Notes: generated by a model not told the origin, from the sequence alone. 64,000 nt of DNA from Micromonospora sp. DSM 45708 (GCF_039566955.1 NZ_CP154796.1:1736001-1800000), one strand, 5' to 3'; positions 35,124-45,714 are shown, counted from the stretch's first letter. Numbers and translations: made by a program.

Positions 35124-35513
35124 ATGGTGTCCGCTCTGAGTCGGATACGAGCTTTAGTCCATCTCCGTCTCGTGAACGCCGGACGGTTGTCCCGATCACC
35201 GTCACCGGCATCTCTCGGGCACGCTGGGGCCGCCGTCACGGACGCGGGAGACGTGACGTCGGACGAGGTCGCCTGGGGGTACGCGGTGCGCCGCGAGTGG
35301 GCCAACGGCCTGCACGACCTGTTCGGCTTCACGGCCGCCGCGAAGGCCGCGAAGCGACAGCTCGACCACGAGGCCGCCTTTTGGCGTCCCGGTCCGGTGC
35401 GGCCGGTGGCCGTTTACCTCGTCGCGGCGACCTCGGTCGAGGTAGACCGGCACCCGGTGGGCGGCTGCGACCGTACGAACTGCCCGGACTCGCCGGATCG
35501 GGGCCGGCGGTGA
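35124..35513 (+). CDS. Small hypothetical protein of the metabolic cluster
   Basis: The 129-residue protein starts at ATG 35124 with a strong GAAGGAG upstream, and its TGA overlaps the GTG of the permease (GTGA at 35510). The central part (SDEVAWGYAVRREWANGLHD) is probably helical, and the C-terminal tail is basic and Pro-rich. No family is recognised. Translational coupling suggests a role linked to the permease. A GTG start near 35252 would give a shorter protein without the basic N-terminus. Confidence 0.6.
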   Translation: MVSALSRIRALVHLRLVNAGRLSRSPSPASLGHAGAAVTDAGDVTSDEVAWGYAVRREWANGLHDLFGFTAAAKAAKRQLDHEAAFWRPGPVRPVAVYLVAATSVEVDRHPVGGCDRTNCPDSPDRGRR

Positions 35514-36970
35514 GGGCGGCGCATGTGCAGGTCGCGCTCGCGCGACGGACGTTGAGCCCGGCGGGGTTGTGGGTGTCCGGCGCGGCGGCGTCGGCGCCGA
35601 TGGTGGTGCTCGCCGGAGGCATCGTGGCTACGTACGCGACGACGCGGATAACGGCTCTGCCGCTGGTGTTCGTGCTCGTCGCCGGGGTGGTGGCGTTGCT
35701 GGCGGTGGGGTACACGGCAATGGCCCGGCAGGTGGGGCACCCGGCGGCTTACTACAGCATCCTCGCCCACGGCCTCGGTCGTGGCTGGGGTGTCGCCGCC
35801 GGCTTGGTCGCGCTGGTTGCTTACAACTGCATTCAGATCAGCCTGTACGGGCTGCTGGGGGCAACGCTCGCCGGTCAGTTCGGCGGGGCGTGGTGGGTGT
35901 GGGCGGGTCTGGCCGTGGCCGTGGTCGGGGCGTTCGGGGTGCGCGCGATCGTGCTGTCCACCCGCGTCCTGACGGGCGTGCTGGTGGCGTCGCTGCTGGT
36001 CGTCGCCGCGTTCATCGTCGCCGGGGTGGGGCAACCGGCGAACGGCGGGTTGTCCTGGGCGGGTTTCGACGCCTCCGGACTGACGGTCGGCGGCGTGGGC
36101 GGGGCGGTGGCGTTCTGCGTGGCCGCGTTCATGGGCATTGACGCGCCGGGCTCGATGGTCGAGGAGGCCGTAGACCGCCGGTCGGTGGGCCGGGCCGCCG
36201 TCGGGGCGGTGCTCGTCCTCGGCGGTGTGTATGCGCTCGCCGCGTGGGCCATGAGCGTCGCCGTTGGGCCCCCTCTCGTTGGTGAGGTGGCCGCCGATCC
36301 GACCGGGGGATTGCCGTTCTCCATCCTGGAGCGGCTCGGTGGCGGATGGGTTCCGGCAGCTGAGCTGGTCCTGGTTCTCGCGATCGTCACCTCGAAGCTG
36401 GTCTTCCACAACGTGGTGGCTCGGTACGTGTTCGGCATGGCCCGCGAGGGCGTCCTACCCGCCGGGCTCGCGCGCACCGGCAGCACGACTCGGGTCAGTG
36501 CCCCACGCGGCGGCTCGCTCGTGCAGACGGTGATCGCCGCAGTGGTGGTCGGCGCGTTCGCCCTCGGCGGGGCCGACCCCATCGCGGTGGTGTTCACCTG
36601 GCTCTCCGCCTTGGGCGCGATGGGTCTGCTGTGCTTGTTGTTGGCCGCGTCGGTGGCGGCGCTGACCGCATCAGCGGACTTGCGCGGTCCGCGGGCCGGT
36701 GTGTGGGAGTGGCGTATCGCGCCAGCGCTGGGCGTGGCCGGCGGGCTGATCTTGCTTGGGGTGATGGTCGGCAACGCCGGCTCCTTGCTCGGTGCCGCGC
36801 CGGGGTCGCTGTATCCGCTGCTGCTGCCGGTGATCCTCGTCGCGTTCGCCGTTGCTGGCGCGGTGTGGGCGGCGCATCTACGGCAAGCCCGTCCGGAGGT
36901 CTACGCCGGCATCGGCCGAGGCACACCGAAGACGAACGCTGTTCCCGACGCGATCAGCGTCTCGATCTAA
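35510..36970 (+). CDS. APC-superfamily amino acid/amine permease
   Basis: From GTG 35510 the protein is 486 residues with about 12 transmembrane helices, consistent with the APC superfamily. The first helix contains SGAAASAPMVVLAGGI, the broken-helix region where APC carriers bind amine substrates. FHNVVARYVFGMAREGVLP at about 300-318 is a family hallmark. The open frame extends upstream over the two previous genes, but that part is a shadow. The GTGA overlap with the small gene supports this start. Next to a PLP decarboxylase it probably imports the amino acid substrate or exports the amine. Confidence 0.85.
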   Translation: MRAAHVQVALARRTLSPAGLWVSGAAASAPMVVLAGGIVATYATTRITALPLVFVLVAGVVALLAVGYTAMARQVGHPAAYYSILAHGLGRGWGVAAGLVALVAYNCIQISLYGLLGATLAGQFGGAWWVWAGLAVAVVGAFGVRAIVLSTRVLTGVLVASLLVVAAFIVAGVGQPANGGLSWAGFDASGLTVGGVGGAVAFCVAAFMGIDAPGSMVEEAVDRRSVGRAAVGAVLVLGGVYALAAWAMSVAVGPPLVGEVAADPTGGLPFSILERLGGGWVPAAELVLVLAIVTSKLVFHNVVARYVFGMAREGVLPAGLARTGSTTRVSAPRGGSLVQTVIAAVVVGAFALGGADPIAVVFTWLSALGAMGLLCLLLAASVAALTASADLRGPRAGVWEWRIAPALGVAGGLILLGVMVGNAGSLLGAAPGSLYPLLLPVILVAFAVAGAVWAAHLRQARPEVYAGIGRGTPKTNAVPDAISVSI

Positions 36971-36981
36971 AGGGGGCGACG

Positions 36982-37986
36982 ATGATGATTCACGCGGCGA
37001 CTCCTGCTTCGGGCAGGCACTACAGCGCCGGCCCTCCCGAGACTCCACGGCGGCCGGGGCGTGCCTGGCCGGACCCTGCCAGCAACGCACCGCGCCAGCC
37101 GGTCCACACCCCGAACCCCGCTGCTCACCCGTCGGGGCCCGCCATCCCCGTTTCGCAACCCGGCTACGAGCCGGGCGTGCCGGCTGGCTCACCGCCACCG
37201 TCCTCGCCTCAGCAGTCCATGGCCCCGGCGCCGTATGGGCAGGAGTACGGCGATGGCGGGGTGTCGCTGGAGGAGCGTCGGTGGGCTGACTTGCGGCGGC
37301 AGGTGGCGTACCGGTGTAGGCGGATCAACACCGGTCACATGGTGGAGGCCGATCAGCGGTTAGGCAGCCGTGACGCGCTCGGCCCGCACGGCGTGATGCT
37401 TTTCTTCGTCAGCGACGCACCGGCCGAGCCACACGGCTACCGGCTGCACACCGCCTACCGGTTATGGCTGGCCTCCCCGGAAGCCGATGACCTGCCCGGG
37501 CTACTCGCCGACCTCGACGATGTGGCCCGGGACAACATCACCCGCGCGGCGTCCGTTCACCGCCGGTGGCATCCCCTCGGCCCGGACGGCTCGATGGTCA
37601 ACGGCGGAGACATGACCCAGTCCGCCGGGTCGACCTACGTCGGGATCGGCGTGAGCACCCTCGACTCCGACCAGGGCCGCTGGAACCAGGTCGCCCACAC
37701 CCTGCGAGACCTACCCGGCCGGCGGCTGTCGGCGTTCGACCTCAAAGGCCAGGCGTACGCGCTACTGACCGACGGCACCGTCCTGCACATCGACCGTGAC
37801 CCGCACGCCCGCCTGGGCGTGGACGGAGTCCGCTGCAACCGCACCCTCGACCCGGACCGCATCACCTACTACAACCCCCACAGCAACCTGACCCAGCCCG
37901 AGGACACGGACGCCCGAGCGGTGTGGCGACACCTTCAGGTGCTGCACCACACCCTGACCACACACCTGCACGGGCGGTCAGCGTGA
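36982..37986 (+). CDS. Hypothetical protein with Pro-rich N-terminus
   Basis: The 334-residue protein begins at ATG 36982, after AGGGGGCGAC and 11 bases downstream of the permease stop. Residues 1-90 are Pro/Ala/Ser-rich and disordered. Residues about 100-330 form a folded domain of repeated strands (GSTYVGIGVSTLDSD, then AYALLTDGTVLHIDRD) with no enzyme motif that I recognise. Its TGA overlaps the GTG of the decarboxylase gene, which ties it to the pathway. It could be a binding or scaffold protein; the function is unknown. Confidence 0.6.
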   Translation: MMIHAATPASGRHYSAGPPETPRRPGRAWPDPASNAPRQPVHTPNPAAHPSGPAIPVSQPGYEPGVPAGSPPPSSPQQSMAPAPYGQEYGDGGVSLEERRWADLRRQVAYRCRRINTGHMVEADQRLGSRDALGPHGVMLFFVSDAPAEPHGYRLHTAYRLWLASPEADDLPGLLADLDDVARDNITRAASVHRRWHPLGPDGSMVNGGDMTQSAGSTYVGIGVSTLDSDQGRWNQVAHTLRDLPGRRLSAFDLKGQAYALLTDGTVLHIDRDPHARLGVDGVRCNRTLDPDRITYYNPHSNLTQPEDTDARAVWRHLQVLHHTLTTHLHGRSA

Positions 37987-39194
37987 CCCAGACCGTGAAC
38001 CTCACCGACGCTGCGGACCTGAGCTGCGCACCGATCGACGTAGCGGCCGTGCTGGAGCACCTCGTCCGCGAAGCCGACGCCGCGGCGACCACGAGCATCG
38101 GGTTCCCCGGCGCCGTGGACCTCGACCACACGGAGGTCATGACGCGTCTCGGCGGCAGGCTGTGGAACAACATCGGAGATCCCGCCGACACCGGCGGCGT
38201 GGCCCACACCCGAGCGCTGGAACGCGCGGTCATCACCTGGGTCGCGGACCTGGTCGCCATGCCCGCCGACGACCGGTGGGGCTACGTCAGCAGCGGCGGC
38301 ACGGAAAGCAACCTGTCCGCCCTGCACGCCGCACACCGGCGCGATGCCACGGCGCGGATCTACTACTCGACCGCAGGCCACTACTCCGTGCCGAAAATCG
38401 TCGGTCTGCTCGGCGCGAAGGGTGTTCCGGTCCGGGCCCACGCCGATGGGGAGATGGACTACACCCACCTCGCCGAGCAGCTTCACCGGCGGCGCCGCTG
38501 GCCGGCGATCGTCGTCGCGACCGCCGGCACCACCATGACCGAGGCCGTCGACGACCCCAGCCGCATCCGCGCCATCCTCGACGACCACCACCCCGGCGGG
38601 CACCTGCACGTCGACGCCGCCCTGTCCGGCATTCCTCTCGCCCTGGACGGACGACTGCGCCTCGATAACGCCAGCAGAATCGGCAGCATCGCGATCAGTG
38701 GCCACAAGTTCTTCGGTACACCGACACCGTGCGGCATCGTCCTCATGCGCGATCATCTTCGCCCCGCCGGCTCTCGGGTGGCCTATACCGCCACGGCGGA
38801 CACCACCATCACCGGCTCCCGCTGCGGCCTCTCGGCCGCGCTGCTGTGGCACGCCATCGCCGTGCACGGACGAGAAGGCCACCGCTGGCGGACCACCGAG
38901 GCCCGCCGGCTCGCCGCCTACACCACCGAGCGCCTCAACACCGTCGGCTGGCCCGCCTCGCGGCACCCGCACGCCTTCACCGTCGTCCTACCCACCCCGC
39001 CACAACAGGTACGCCGCAAATGGCTCCTGGCCACCGATGGCGACACCAGCCACCTGATCTGCATGCCCGGCATCACCCCGGGCGTGATCGACGCCTTTGT
39101 CGCCGATGTCGCCGCCGCTAGCCGACTGCGATCCAGACCGATTCCACGACCCCGGCCCGCGCCGGCAACACCCGCCGACGCCTGCGCGCACTAG
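37983..39194 (+). CDS. PLP-dependent group II-type decarboxylase (histidine decarboxylase-like)
   Basis: The 403-residue protein is a fold-type I PLP enzyme. SSGGTESNLSALHAAHR (about 100-117) is the cofactor phosphate-binding and stacking region. LHVDAALSG contains the Asp that binds the pyridine nitrogen. SGHKFFGTPTPCG holds the catalytic Lys near residue 242. This pattern matches bacterial PLP-dependent histidine decarboxylases, which turn histidine into histamine, and related aromatic/acidic amino acid decarboxylases. The exact substrate cannot be read from sequence. GTG 37983 overlaps the previous stop. Placed between a permease and a deacetylase-like amidohydrolase, it suggests an amine pathway. 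Confidence 0.85.
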   Translation: MTQTVNLTDAADLSCAPIDVAAVLEHLVREADAAATTSIGFPGAVDLDHTEVMTRLGGRLWNNIGDPADTGGVAHTRALERAVITWVADLVAMPADDRWGYVSSGGTESNLSALHAAHRRDATARIYYSTAGHYSVPKIVGLLGAKGVPVRAHADGEMDYTHLAEQLHRRRRWPAIVVATAGTTMTEAVDDPSRIRAILDDHHPGGHLHVDAALSGIPLALDGRLRLDNASRIGSIAISGHKFFGTPTPCGIVLMRDHLRPAGSRVAYTATADTTITGSRCGLSAALLWHAIAVHGREGHRWRTTEARRLAAYTTERLNTVGWPASRHPHAFTVVLPTPPQQVRRKWLLATDGDTSHLICMPGITPGVIDAFVADVAAASRLRSRPIPRPRPAPATPADACAH

Positions 39195-39238
39195 CTACGC
39201 CGGCACCAGCCTTTTCCGACCGACCGAAGGGCAACGTC

Positions 39239-40372
39239 ATGACCACCGGCTACGTCTTCCATCCCGAATACCTGTGGCACGACACCGGAACCAGCGCCGG
39301 TCTGCTGCCCGCCGACCCACGCGCCGGTGTCCAGCCCGCCGTGCACGTCGAGAACCCGGAGGCGAAACGACGCGTCCACGAGCTGATCCACGCCTCAGGA
39401 CTGCTGGGCGAGCTGACGGTCATCGAGCCCCGGCGGGCCACCGTCGAGGAACTACAGCGCGTCCACACTGACGCCTACATCCAGCACGTCAAGGCCCAAA
39501 GCGACCTACGCGGCGGGGGAGGTGATGCCGGAGACGGCTTCTCTCCGGTCGGACACGGCAGCTACGACATCGCCCGCCTGGCCGCCGGAGGGCTGATCGA
39601 ACTCGTCACCGCCGCCGCCCAGGGCGACATCACCAACGGCTACGCCCTCGTGCGCCCGCCCGGCCACCACGCCACCGCCAGCCAGGGAATGGGCTTCTGC
39701 CTATTCAACTCGATCGCCGTCGCCGCCCGCCATGCCCAGACCGAACTCGGGCTCGCGCGGGTCGCGGTCGTGGACTGGGACGCCCACCACGGCAACGGCA
39801 CCCAAGCCATCTTCTACGACGACCCCAGCGTGCTCACGATCAGCCTCCACCAGGCCGGGTGTTTCCCACCCGACTCCGGCTGGATCCACGAGAACGGCAC
39901 CGGCAACGGTGTCGGCTATGCCCTCAACGTGCCCCTGCCACCGGGCAGCGGCCACGCCGCCTACCTCAACACGATGACCGACGTCGTCCTGCCCGCCCTG
40001 TACTGCTTCTCCCCGGACCTGATCCTGCTCGCCAACGGCTTCGACGCTGGCGTGTTCGACCCCCTCGCCCGGCAGATGCTCACCGCCGCCTCCTACCGCG
40101 AGATGACCCGCCTGCTCGTCGGCGTCGCCGACCAGCTCTGCCACGGCCGGCTCATCGCCGCCCACGAAGGCGGCTACAGCCCCTTCTACACCCCCTACTG
40201 CGCACTGGCCTTCCTTGAAGAACTCGCCGGCACCGCCACCCACGTCACCGACCCTTTCGCCGCCGTCGTCGCCGGCTACGCCGCCGAACCCCTCACCCCC
40301 CGGCAACGCAACGTCATCTACGAGGCCTCGGAACTCCTGTCCCGCATCCAGATGACCGTCCCGTCCGCCTGA
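39239..40372 (+). CDS. Class II histone-deacetylase / acetylpolyamine amidohydrolase-like enzyme
   Basis: The 377-residue zinc hydrolase shows RPPGHHA (His pair near 143), VDWDAHHGNGTQ (zinc Asp/His near 180), LANGFDAGVFDPLARQM (third zinc Asp near 268) and HEGGYS (transition-state Tyr near 310). All catalytic positions of the arginase/deacetylase fold are present. Bacterial members remove acetyl groups from amines or polyamines. Together with the two GNAT genes in the cluster it suggests an acetylation/deacetylation cycle on an amine. The start ATG 39239 follows GAAGGGCAACGTC. Confidence 0.9.
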   Translation: MTTGYVFHPEYLWHDTGTSAGLLPADPRAGVQPAVHVENPEAKRRVHELIHASGLLGELTVIEPRRATVEELQRVHTDAYIQHVKAQSDLRGGGGDAGDGFSPVGHGSYDIARLAAGGLIELVTAAAQGDITNGYALVRPPGHHATASQGMGFCLFNSIAVAARHAQTELGLARVAVVDWDAHHGNGTQAIFYDDPSVLTISLHQAGCFPPDSGWIHENGTGNGVGYALNVPLPPGSGHAAYLNTMTDVVLPALYCFSPDLILLANGFDAGVFDPLARQMLTAASYREMTRLLVGVADQLCHGRLIAAHEGGYSPFYTPYCALAFLEELAGTATHVTDPFAAVVAGYAAEPLTPRQRNVIYEASELLSRIQMTVPSA

Positions 40373-40391
40373 GAAACGACCAGAAACCGAA

Positions 40392-41345
40392 ATGAACACC
40401 AGCACCAGCACCGTCGCCGCCACCGCCGCCGCGACCCTCCTCGTCGCGGCGGCACAGGTGAGCACCCTTCCCAGACCCCTCCCCGCAGCCAGAACTCACG
40501 TGAGCGCCGGAGCCGGTTGCACTGTGCCGAGGCTGTCTCCACATCACGGCTCGTCGAGATCCACACCAGGGGTGCGGCTGCGCCCTGGAAGCCCGGCTCG
40601 TCCGGTGCTGCTGGACCTCGCCGCGCGGGTCACCGTCACGCCATGCGACGCGACGACCGGACGATTCGATGTCGTGCACCACCAGCTCTGGGCCTACGAC
40701 GAGACCGGCACCCTGAGAGAACGCCAAGCGGTGCGCTGGTACGCCCCCGACGACTCCGGCGCGGAGCTCGCCACACGGTCACCGAGCCGCAAGGTTACAC
40801 AAGACTGGTGGCAACCTGGCGAACTGCGGATTCGGGACCTCACCAACGCCTACACGACGAGTACCTGGCTGATCAGCAGTGCCCAAGACAACGGACGCGG
40901 AGACGACACCGCAGCGCTGCTGAACGGCCTCGCGACGCTGGCGCTCTGGTACAGCCCGAACCGGCAGCAACGGAGCCTCGCGCTGCAGATCCTCGCCGAC
41001 GCCAACGGCCTGACCGCGCACCCAGCAACCCTCGACCAGGCCGGACGCACCGGGGTCGCTCTCGCCGCGACCAGCGAGAAGGACCGGACCCGGCACCTGC
41101 TGATCCTCGACGCCGGCACCGGGCAGATCCTCGCCTACGAAGCCGCGGCGCTCACCCCGAGCGGATGGCGTCCGCAGGTGTATCTCCTCCTGCTCACCCG
41201 CACCCACGCTCCCCGCCGCTGGTGGGAACCCGCCGCGAGCACCACCAACGCCCCTGCGCAACGGCAGCTGTTTCCGCGCCGTCAGCGCGTGTGGCTGATC
41301 TACCCATACCCGCTCTGCCTCACCGACCACACCGACCTGGAGTGA
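40392..41345 (+). CDS. Putative exported or membrane-attached hypothetical protein
   Basis: The 317-residue protein has an N-terminal Ala-rich hydrophobic segment (VAATAAATLLVAAAQ, about 8-22) that may be a signal peptide or anchor. The body reads as a beta-rich domain with no enzyme motif (LDLAARVTVTPCDATTGRF, later LLILDAGTGQILAYEA). It resembles actinobacterial proteins of unknown function that are secreted with a single N-terminal helix. The start is ATG 40392. It is followed four bases later by the methyltransferase gene, so it is part of the cluster operon. Confidence 0.6.
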   Translation: MNTSTSTVAATAAATLLVAAAQVSTLPRPLPAARTHVSAGAGCTVPRLSPHHGSSRSTPGVRLRPGSPARPVLLDLAARVTVTPCDATTGRFDVVHHQLWAYDETGTLRERQAVRWYAPDDSGAELATRSPSRKVTQDWWQPGELRIRDLTNAYTTSTWLISSAQDNGRGDDTAALLNGLATLALWYSPNRQQRSLALQILADANGLTAHPATLDQAGRTGVALAATSEKDRTRHLLILDAGTGQILAYEAAALTPSGWRPQVYLLLLTRTHAPRRWWEPAASTTNAPAQRQLFPRRQRVWLIYPYPLCLTDHTDLE

Positions 41346-41349
41346 AGCA

Positions 41350-42156
41350 ATGACACGGACCCAAGCGTCGCAGTCGCCCGCGCCCCTACAGGAGCTGCTC
41401 GGCCCGGCAATCCGCCACGCCCTGGAACGTATCCCGATCCGGTCCGGTCAACGCGTGCTGGAGATCGGCGCCGGCACCGGCGAGCTGACCACCCATCTGG
41501 CCGGCCTCGTCGGCCCTCACGGCAGGGTCATCGCAGTCGACAAGGACACCAGCCACCTCGCGCCGACCGCCGTCATCGACGTCTACCTACGCACTCTCGA
41601 CACCGTCGACCTGCCCGGCGAACCCGACACCGTCGACATCGCCGTCGCACGCTGGCTCCACGGCCCCCTGCCCGACCCGGACGCCGTAATCCGACAGACC
41701 ATCGACCGGCTACGGCCCGGCAGCTGGCTGATCCTCGCCGACCTCCCTTTCACCCCTGCTCGGGTGTTCCACCTACGCGGCGAGGACGCCGACCTGATCC
41801 AACACCTCGCGACGATGATCTACAGCCTCATCACCGGCAACGGCCGCCCCACCTGGCCCCACGACATCACCGCTTCGCTCGTCGCCGCAGGCATGAATCC
41901 CGTGTGCACCCATCGCAGCGTCGAAACCTGGACCGGCGGCAGCCCCGGCTGCCGCCTTATCGCCGACGCGGCCGAACACTTCCGGCCACACCTAATCCAA
42001 CCCGAACTCAGCCACACCGACCTCGACCGATTCATCAAGCTCATGGCCGACCCCACCGTGCTCCTCAACTCGTACGAACGCCGCACCGTGCGCGCCCACA
42101 AGCCGGGCACACCACGACAGCCCGCCGCCCCGGCCACACGGGCCGCCGAAGGCTGA
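41350..42156 (+). CDS. SAM-dependent methyltransferase
   Basis: The 268-residue protein has motif I VLEIGAGTGELTTHLAG at about 36-52, an acidic ribose-binding VIAVDKD and motif IV DTVDIAVARWL near 95. The LRPGSWLILADLPF post-motif completes a class I Rossmann methyltransferase of the ubiE/COQ5-like or small-molecule type. The target is unknown. It is the last gene before the hairpin region at 42214-42326 and overlaps no other gene. A GAG immediately after the previous stop and a spacer of AAGCA precede the ATG. Confidence 0.85.
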   Translation: MTRTQASQSPAPLQELLGPAIRHALERIPIRSGQRVLEIGAGTGELTTHLAGLVGPHGRVIAVDKDTSHLAPTAVIDVYLRTLDTVDLPGEPDTVDIAVARWLHGPLPDPDAVIRQTIDRLRPGSWLILADLPFTPARVFHLRGEDADLIQHLATMIYSLITGNGRPTWPHDITASLVAAGMNPVCTHRSVETWTGGSPGCRLIADAAEHFRPHLIQPELSHTDLDRFIKLMADPTVLLNSYERRTVRAHKPGTPRQPAAPATRAAEG

Positions 42157-42478
42157 GACCGCACCCACCGAGATCAGGAGTGGTGGTGACCCGAACTCCA
42201 CCACCCCCACTGAGTAGCCGCCGTCAGGCGGCTACCTGACCGGGCCGTCCGTGACAGGGGACAGCCACGGACGGCCCGGTTCCCGGGCCGGCGGCAGCGG
42301 GCATCCCCGGCCCCTGCCGCCGGCCCACCCGCACAGCCATCGCAGGAACTTCGGCGCCCTCAACGACGAGGACCCAGACGAGCTAGTTCACACCGGTGCT
42401 GCAGGCACGCCTGCAGCCCGGCCCGGCCCTCCGCACTCTCGCACCGCAGCCCAGCGCGCCCGATGAAGAGGAGTTCCC
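42157..42478. other. 322-base structured intergenic region
   Basis: No gene is visible. The stretch holds three successive perfect hairpins (annotated at 42214-42326) and then about 150 bases with no obvious symmetry before the radical SAM gene. A GAAGAGGAG ribosome-binding site precedes GTG 42479. Confidence 0.6.
42214..42326 (+). terminator. Three tandem perfect stem-loops
   Basis: Stem 1 is GTAGCCGCC (42214-42222) with GGCGGCTAC (42227-42235), loop GTCA. Stem 2 is CCGGGCCGTCCGTG (42240-42253) with CACGGACGGCCCGG (42266-42279). Stem 3 is GGGCCGGCGGCAG (42285-42297) with CTGCCGCCGGCCC (42314-42326). All three pair perfectly and are separated by 4-5 bases. They most likely end transcription of the upstream operon, but three in a row is more than a terminator needs, so an RNA control element is also possible. 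Confidence 0.7.
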
Positions 42479-43468
42479 GTGCTCGATCAAAACGACATCC
42501 GAACCCTGCTCACGCTGCAAGGCTCCGAACGAGAAGAACTGTTCGCCCAGGCCCGTGCAGCACGCACCGACATGTATGGCGACCGAGTCGTCGTACGCGC
42601 GGTCATCGAGGTGACGAACCTGTGCCGGGTCGACTGCGACTTCTGCCCGATGCGGCGCTCCAACACCAGCACCAACGATGTCTTCCACCAGACACCGGCC
42701 GAGATGATCGAGACGGCCATCGGCGTGCGCACCCTCGGCGTCGATGTGATCTGCCTACAGGGCGGGGAAGTCCCGCAGACGACCAAGTCGGTCGGCGCGG
42801 CGCTGCCCACCATCTGCGACCTCTACGACGGCCGGGTGGAACTGCTGCTCAACCTGGGCAACAAGACCCGCGCCGAGTACGCCAGCCTGCGCGAGCAGGG
42901 TGCGACGAGCTACATCATCAAACACGAGACATCAGACGCGGATCTGTACCTACGGCTGCGGCATGAGGCGCTCACCCAGCGGCTCGCGTGCATAACGGAC
43001 CTGCTGGACCTGGGGTACCGGGTCGGCTCAGGGATGATTATCGGCTTGCCCGGTCAAAGCCTGGACAGCATCGCGCATGACATCCTGCTGTGCCGCGACA
43101 TGGGCGTACACATGATGTCGGCGGCACCATTCGTGCCCGCACCGGACACGCCCTTGGCTGGCGCTCCTGCCGGTGACGTCGACCTGACGCTGAACGTGCT
43201 TGCCGCGATGCGGCTCGCGCAGCCCGCGTGGACGATTCCCTCGGTCAGCGCGATGCGCGCCAGAGTCGAAGGCGGCCAGCGTCGCGGATTCGACGCCGGG
43301 GCCAACGTCATCGTCTTCAACGCCACCCCGGCCGACTTCCGCAACAAGTATCTGATCTACGGCAAGAACCGGAAGGTGTCCGACTACGACTACGCCATGG
43401 ACGTTATCGCTGACGCTGGGTTGACGCCAGGCGGCTCGGTGTTCCTGACCGAGACGCGGCAACCCTGA
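42479..43468 (+). CDS. Radical SAM enzyme (BioB/HydE-like)
   Basis: The 329-residue protein has the radical SAM iron-sulfur motif CRVDCDFC (Cys 49, 53, 56), a GGE motif in CLQGGEVPQ, and the barrel elements IKHETSD and SGMIIGLPGQ. These fit a full-length BioB/HydE-type barrel with no SPASM extension. Such enzymes use SAM and a 4Fe-4S cluster to generate a 5'-deoxyadenosyl radical. The substrate is unknown. The start is GTG 42479 with GAAGAGGAG upstream. It is followed by a nucleotidyltransferase and an epimerase with overlapping codons, so the three form one operon whose product may be a modified nucleotide or nucleotide-sugar. Confidence 0.88.
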   Translation: MLDQNDIRTLLTLQGSEREELFAQARAARTDMYGDRVVVRAVIEVTNLCRVDCDFCPMRRSNTSTNDVFHQTPAEMIETAIGVRTLGVDVICLQGGEVPQTTKSVGAALPTICDLYDGRVELLLNLGNKTRAEYASLREQGATSYIIKHETSDADLYLRLRHEALTQRLACITDLLDLGYRVGSGMIIGLPGQSLDSIAHDILLCRDMGVHMMSAAPFVPAPDTPLAGAPAGDVDLTLNVLAAMRLAQPAWTIPSVSAMRARVEGGQRRGFDAGANVIVFNATPADFRNKYLIYGKNRKVSDYDYAMDVIADAGLTPGGSVFLTETRQP

Positions 43469-44207
43469 TGGCGCTTCCGGTGATGTCGGTCAACCATCCG
43501 GTCGTCATCCTCGCTCGCGGCCTCGGCACACGGCTACAGCACGTGGCACGAGGCAAACACAAGACCATCGAGATGGTCGGAGATCGCCCAATCCTCGGCT
43601 GGATCCTGCAGGAGCTTCAGGCGGTTCGACCCTCCCAGCTGTACCTGCACCTGCGCGAACCCGACGCAGAGGCCGCCGCGCTCGCGGCCCGGCACATCCA
43701 GCCCGTAGAAGTCAGCATTGGCCCACCGACCGGCTACCTGCCCGACGTCGTGGACTGCGCCCGCTACGGCGACCGGTTCACCGTGATCGAGGCAGACACC
43801 ATCACCCACCCAGGTGCGCTACGGAACTTCCTCCTCCTCGCTGACCAACTCGGCGCACACGCCGAACTGTGCATGGGCGTCGCACCGCACAGCGCGAATC
43901 CGAACGGGCCGGCGGTCCTGGTCGATGACAGCGGACTGGTGACCGCCGTGAGCTGGACAGCCCAACCGTCCGGTCTGGTTCCGCTCGGCGCATGGCACTG
44001 GACGCGACACATGCTCGCCGACGCGCCAGGCTTCGCCGTCCGCTCGACCAGCATCGCCGACTACATCAGCTGGAGCATCCCGCGCGGCGCGCTCGTCGCC
44101 CCGATCGGACTCCCCGCCGGGCACAACATCAACACCCCGGCAGACCTCGACCACGCCCGGCAACAGGTCAGGGCATGGACCACTCTCCAAGAACGGAGCA
44201 TCCCTGC

Positions 44208-44211
<4 letters not shown>
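43468..44211 (+). CDS. NTP-transferase (nucleotidyltransferase-like)
   Basis: The 247-residue protein has the nucleotide-binding loop VILARGLGTRLQHVARGKHK near residue 13 and the metal-binding TVIEADTITHPGA near 110. The loop reads LARGLGTRL, whereas many sugar-nucleotidyltransferases have LAAGxGTR or LAGGxGTR. ATG 43468 overlaps the radical SAM stop (TGATG), and its own stop overlaps the epimerase start. It probably activates a sugar-1-phosphate or related phosphate with an NTP; the exact substrate is unknown. Confidence 0.82.
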
Positions 44212-45267
<1,056 letters not shown>

Positions 45268-45281
<14 letters not shown>

Positions 45282-45714
45282 CCAGTTCCTGGTACTGCGG
45301 GGCATCAAGGAAACGCGGCACGATCTCCCCATATGCCCGCCCGAACTCCAGCGAGCGCACCTCAACGCCGTCAACGAAACGCATCGCGGCGCCCTCCCCG
45401 CACACCACATCCCCGTCCGTGGCGTCGGTCGGCGCGTAGAAGATCGAGAACTCGCCGACCGCGCCAGGGAACTTCGCCGAGGGAGCGAGGCCCTGCCAGA
45501 ACAGGAGCAGCTCCTCGACCTTGAGGCCGGTCTCCTCCAACAACTCACGGTGAGCGGCGGCCAGCGGATCTTCGCCCGGGTCGACGTTGCCGCCGGGAAG
45601 GCACCAGCGGTACGGGTCCACCCGAGTGTTGCCGTCACGCCGCTGCAACAACAGACGACCTACCGGATCGACCAAGATCACACCCGCGATACGTGCATCT
45701 ACTCGTACATCCAC
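45268..45714 (-). CDS. NUDIX hydrolase
   Basis: From GTG 45714 the protein is 148 residues; an upstream in-frame ATG at 45813 is possible but its extra segment looks unstructured. The NUDIX box reads GGNVDPGEDPLAAAHRELLE, then ETGLKVEEL, fitting GX5EX7REUXEEXGU with catalytic Glu residues in place. NUDIX enzymes hydrolyse nucleoside diphosphates linked to another moiety, such as nucleotide sugars or ADP-ribose. It converges with the epimerase gene and might remove toxic intermediates of that pathway; this is inferred from position. Confidence 0.8.

Noticed and set aside
34814-35509. N-terminal extension of the APC permease frame
   Set aside because: It overlaps the GNAT and small-protein genes in another frame and is Arg-rich. 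The GTGA overlap at 35510 gives a better start.
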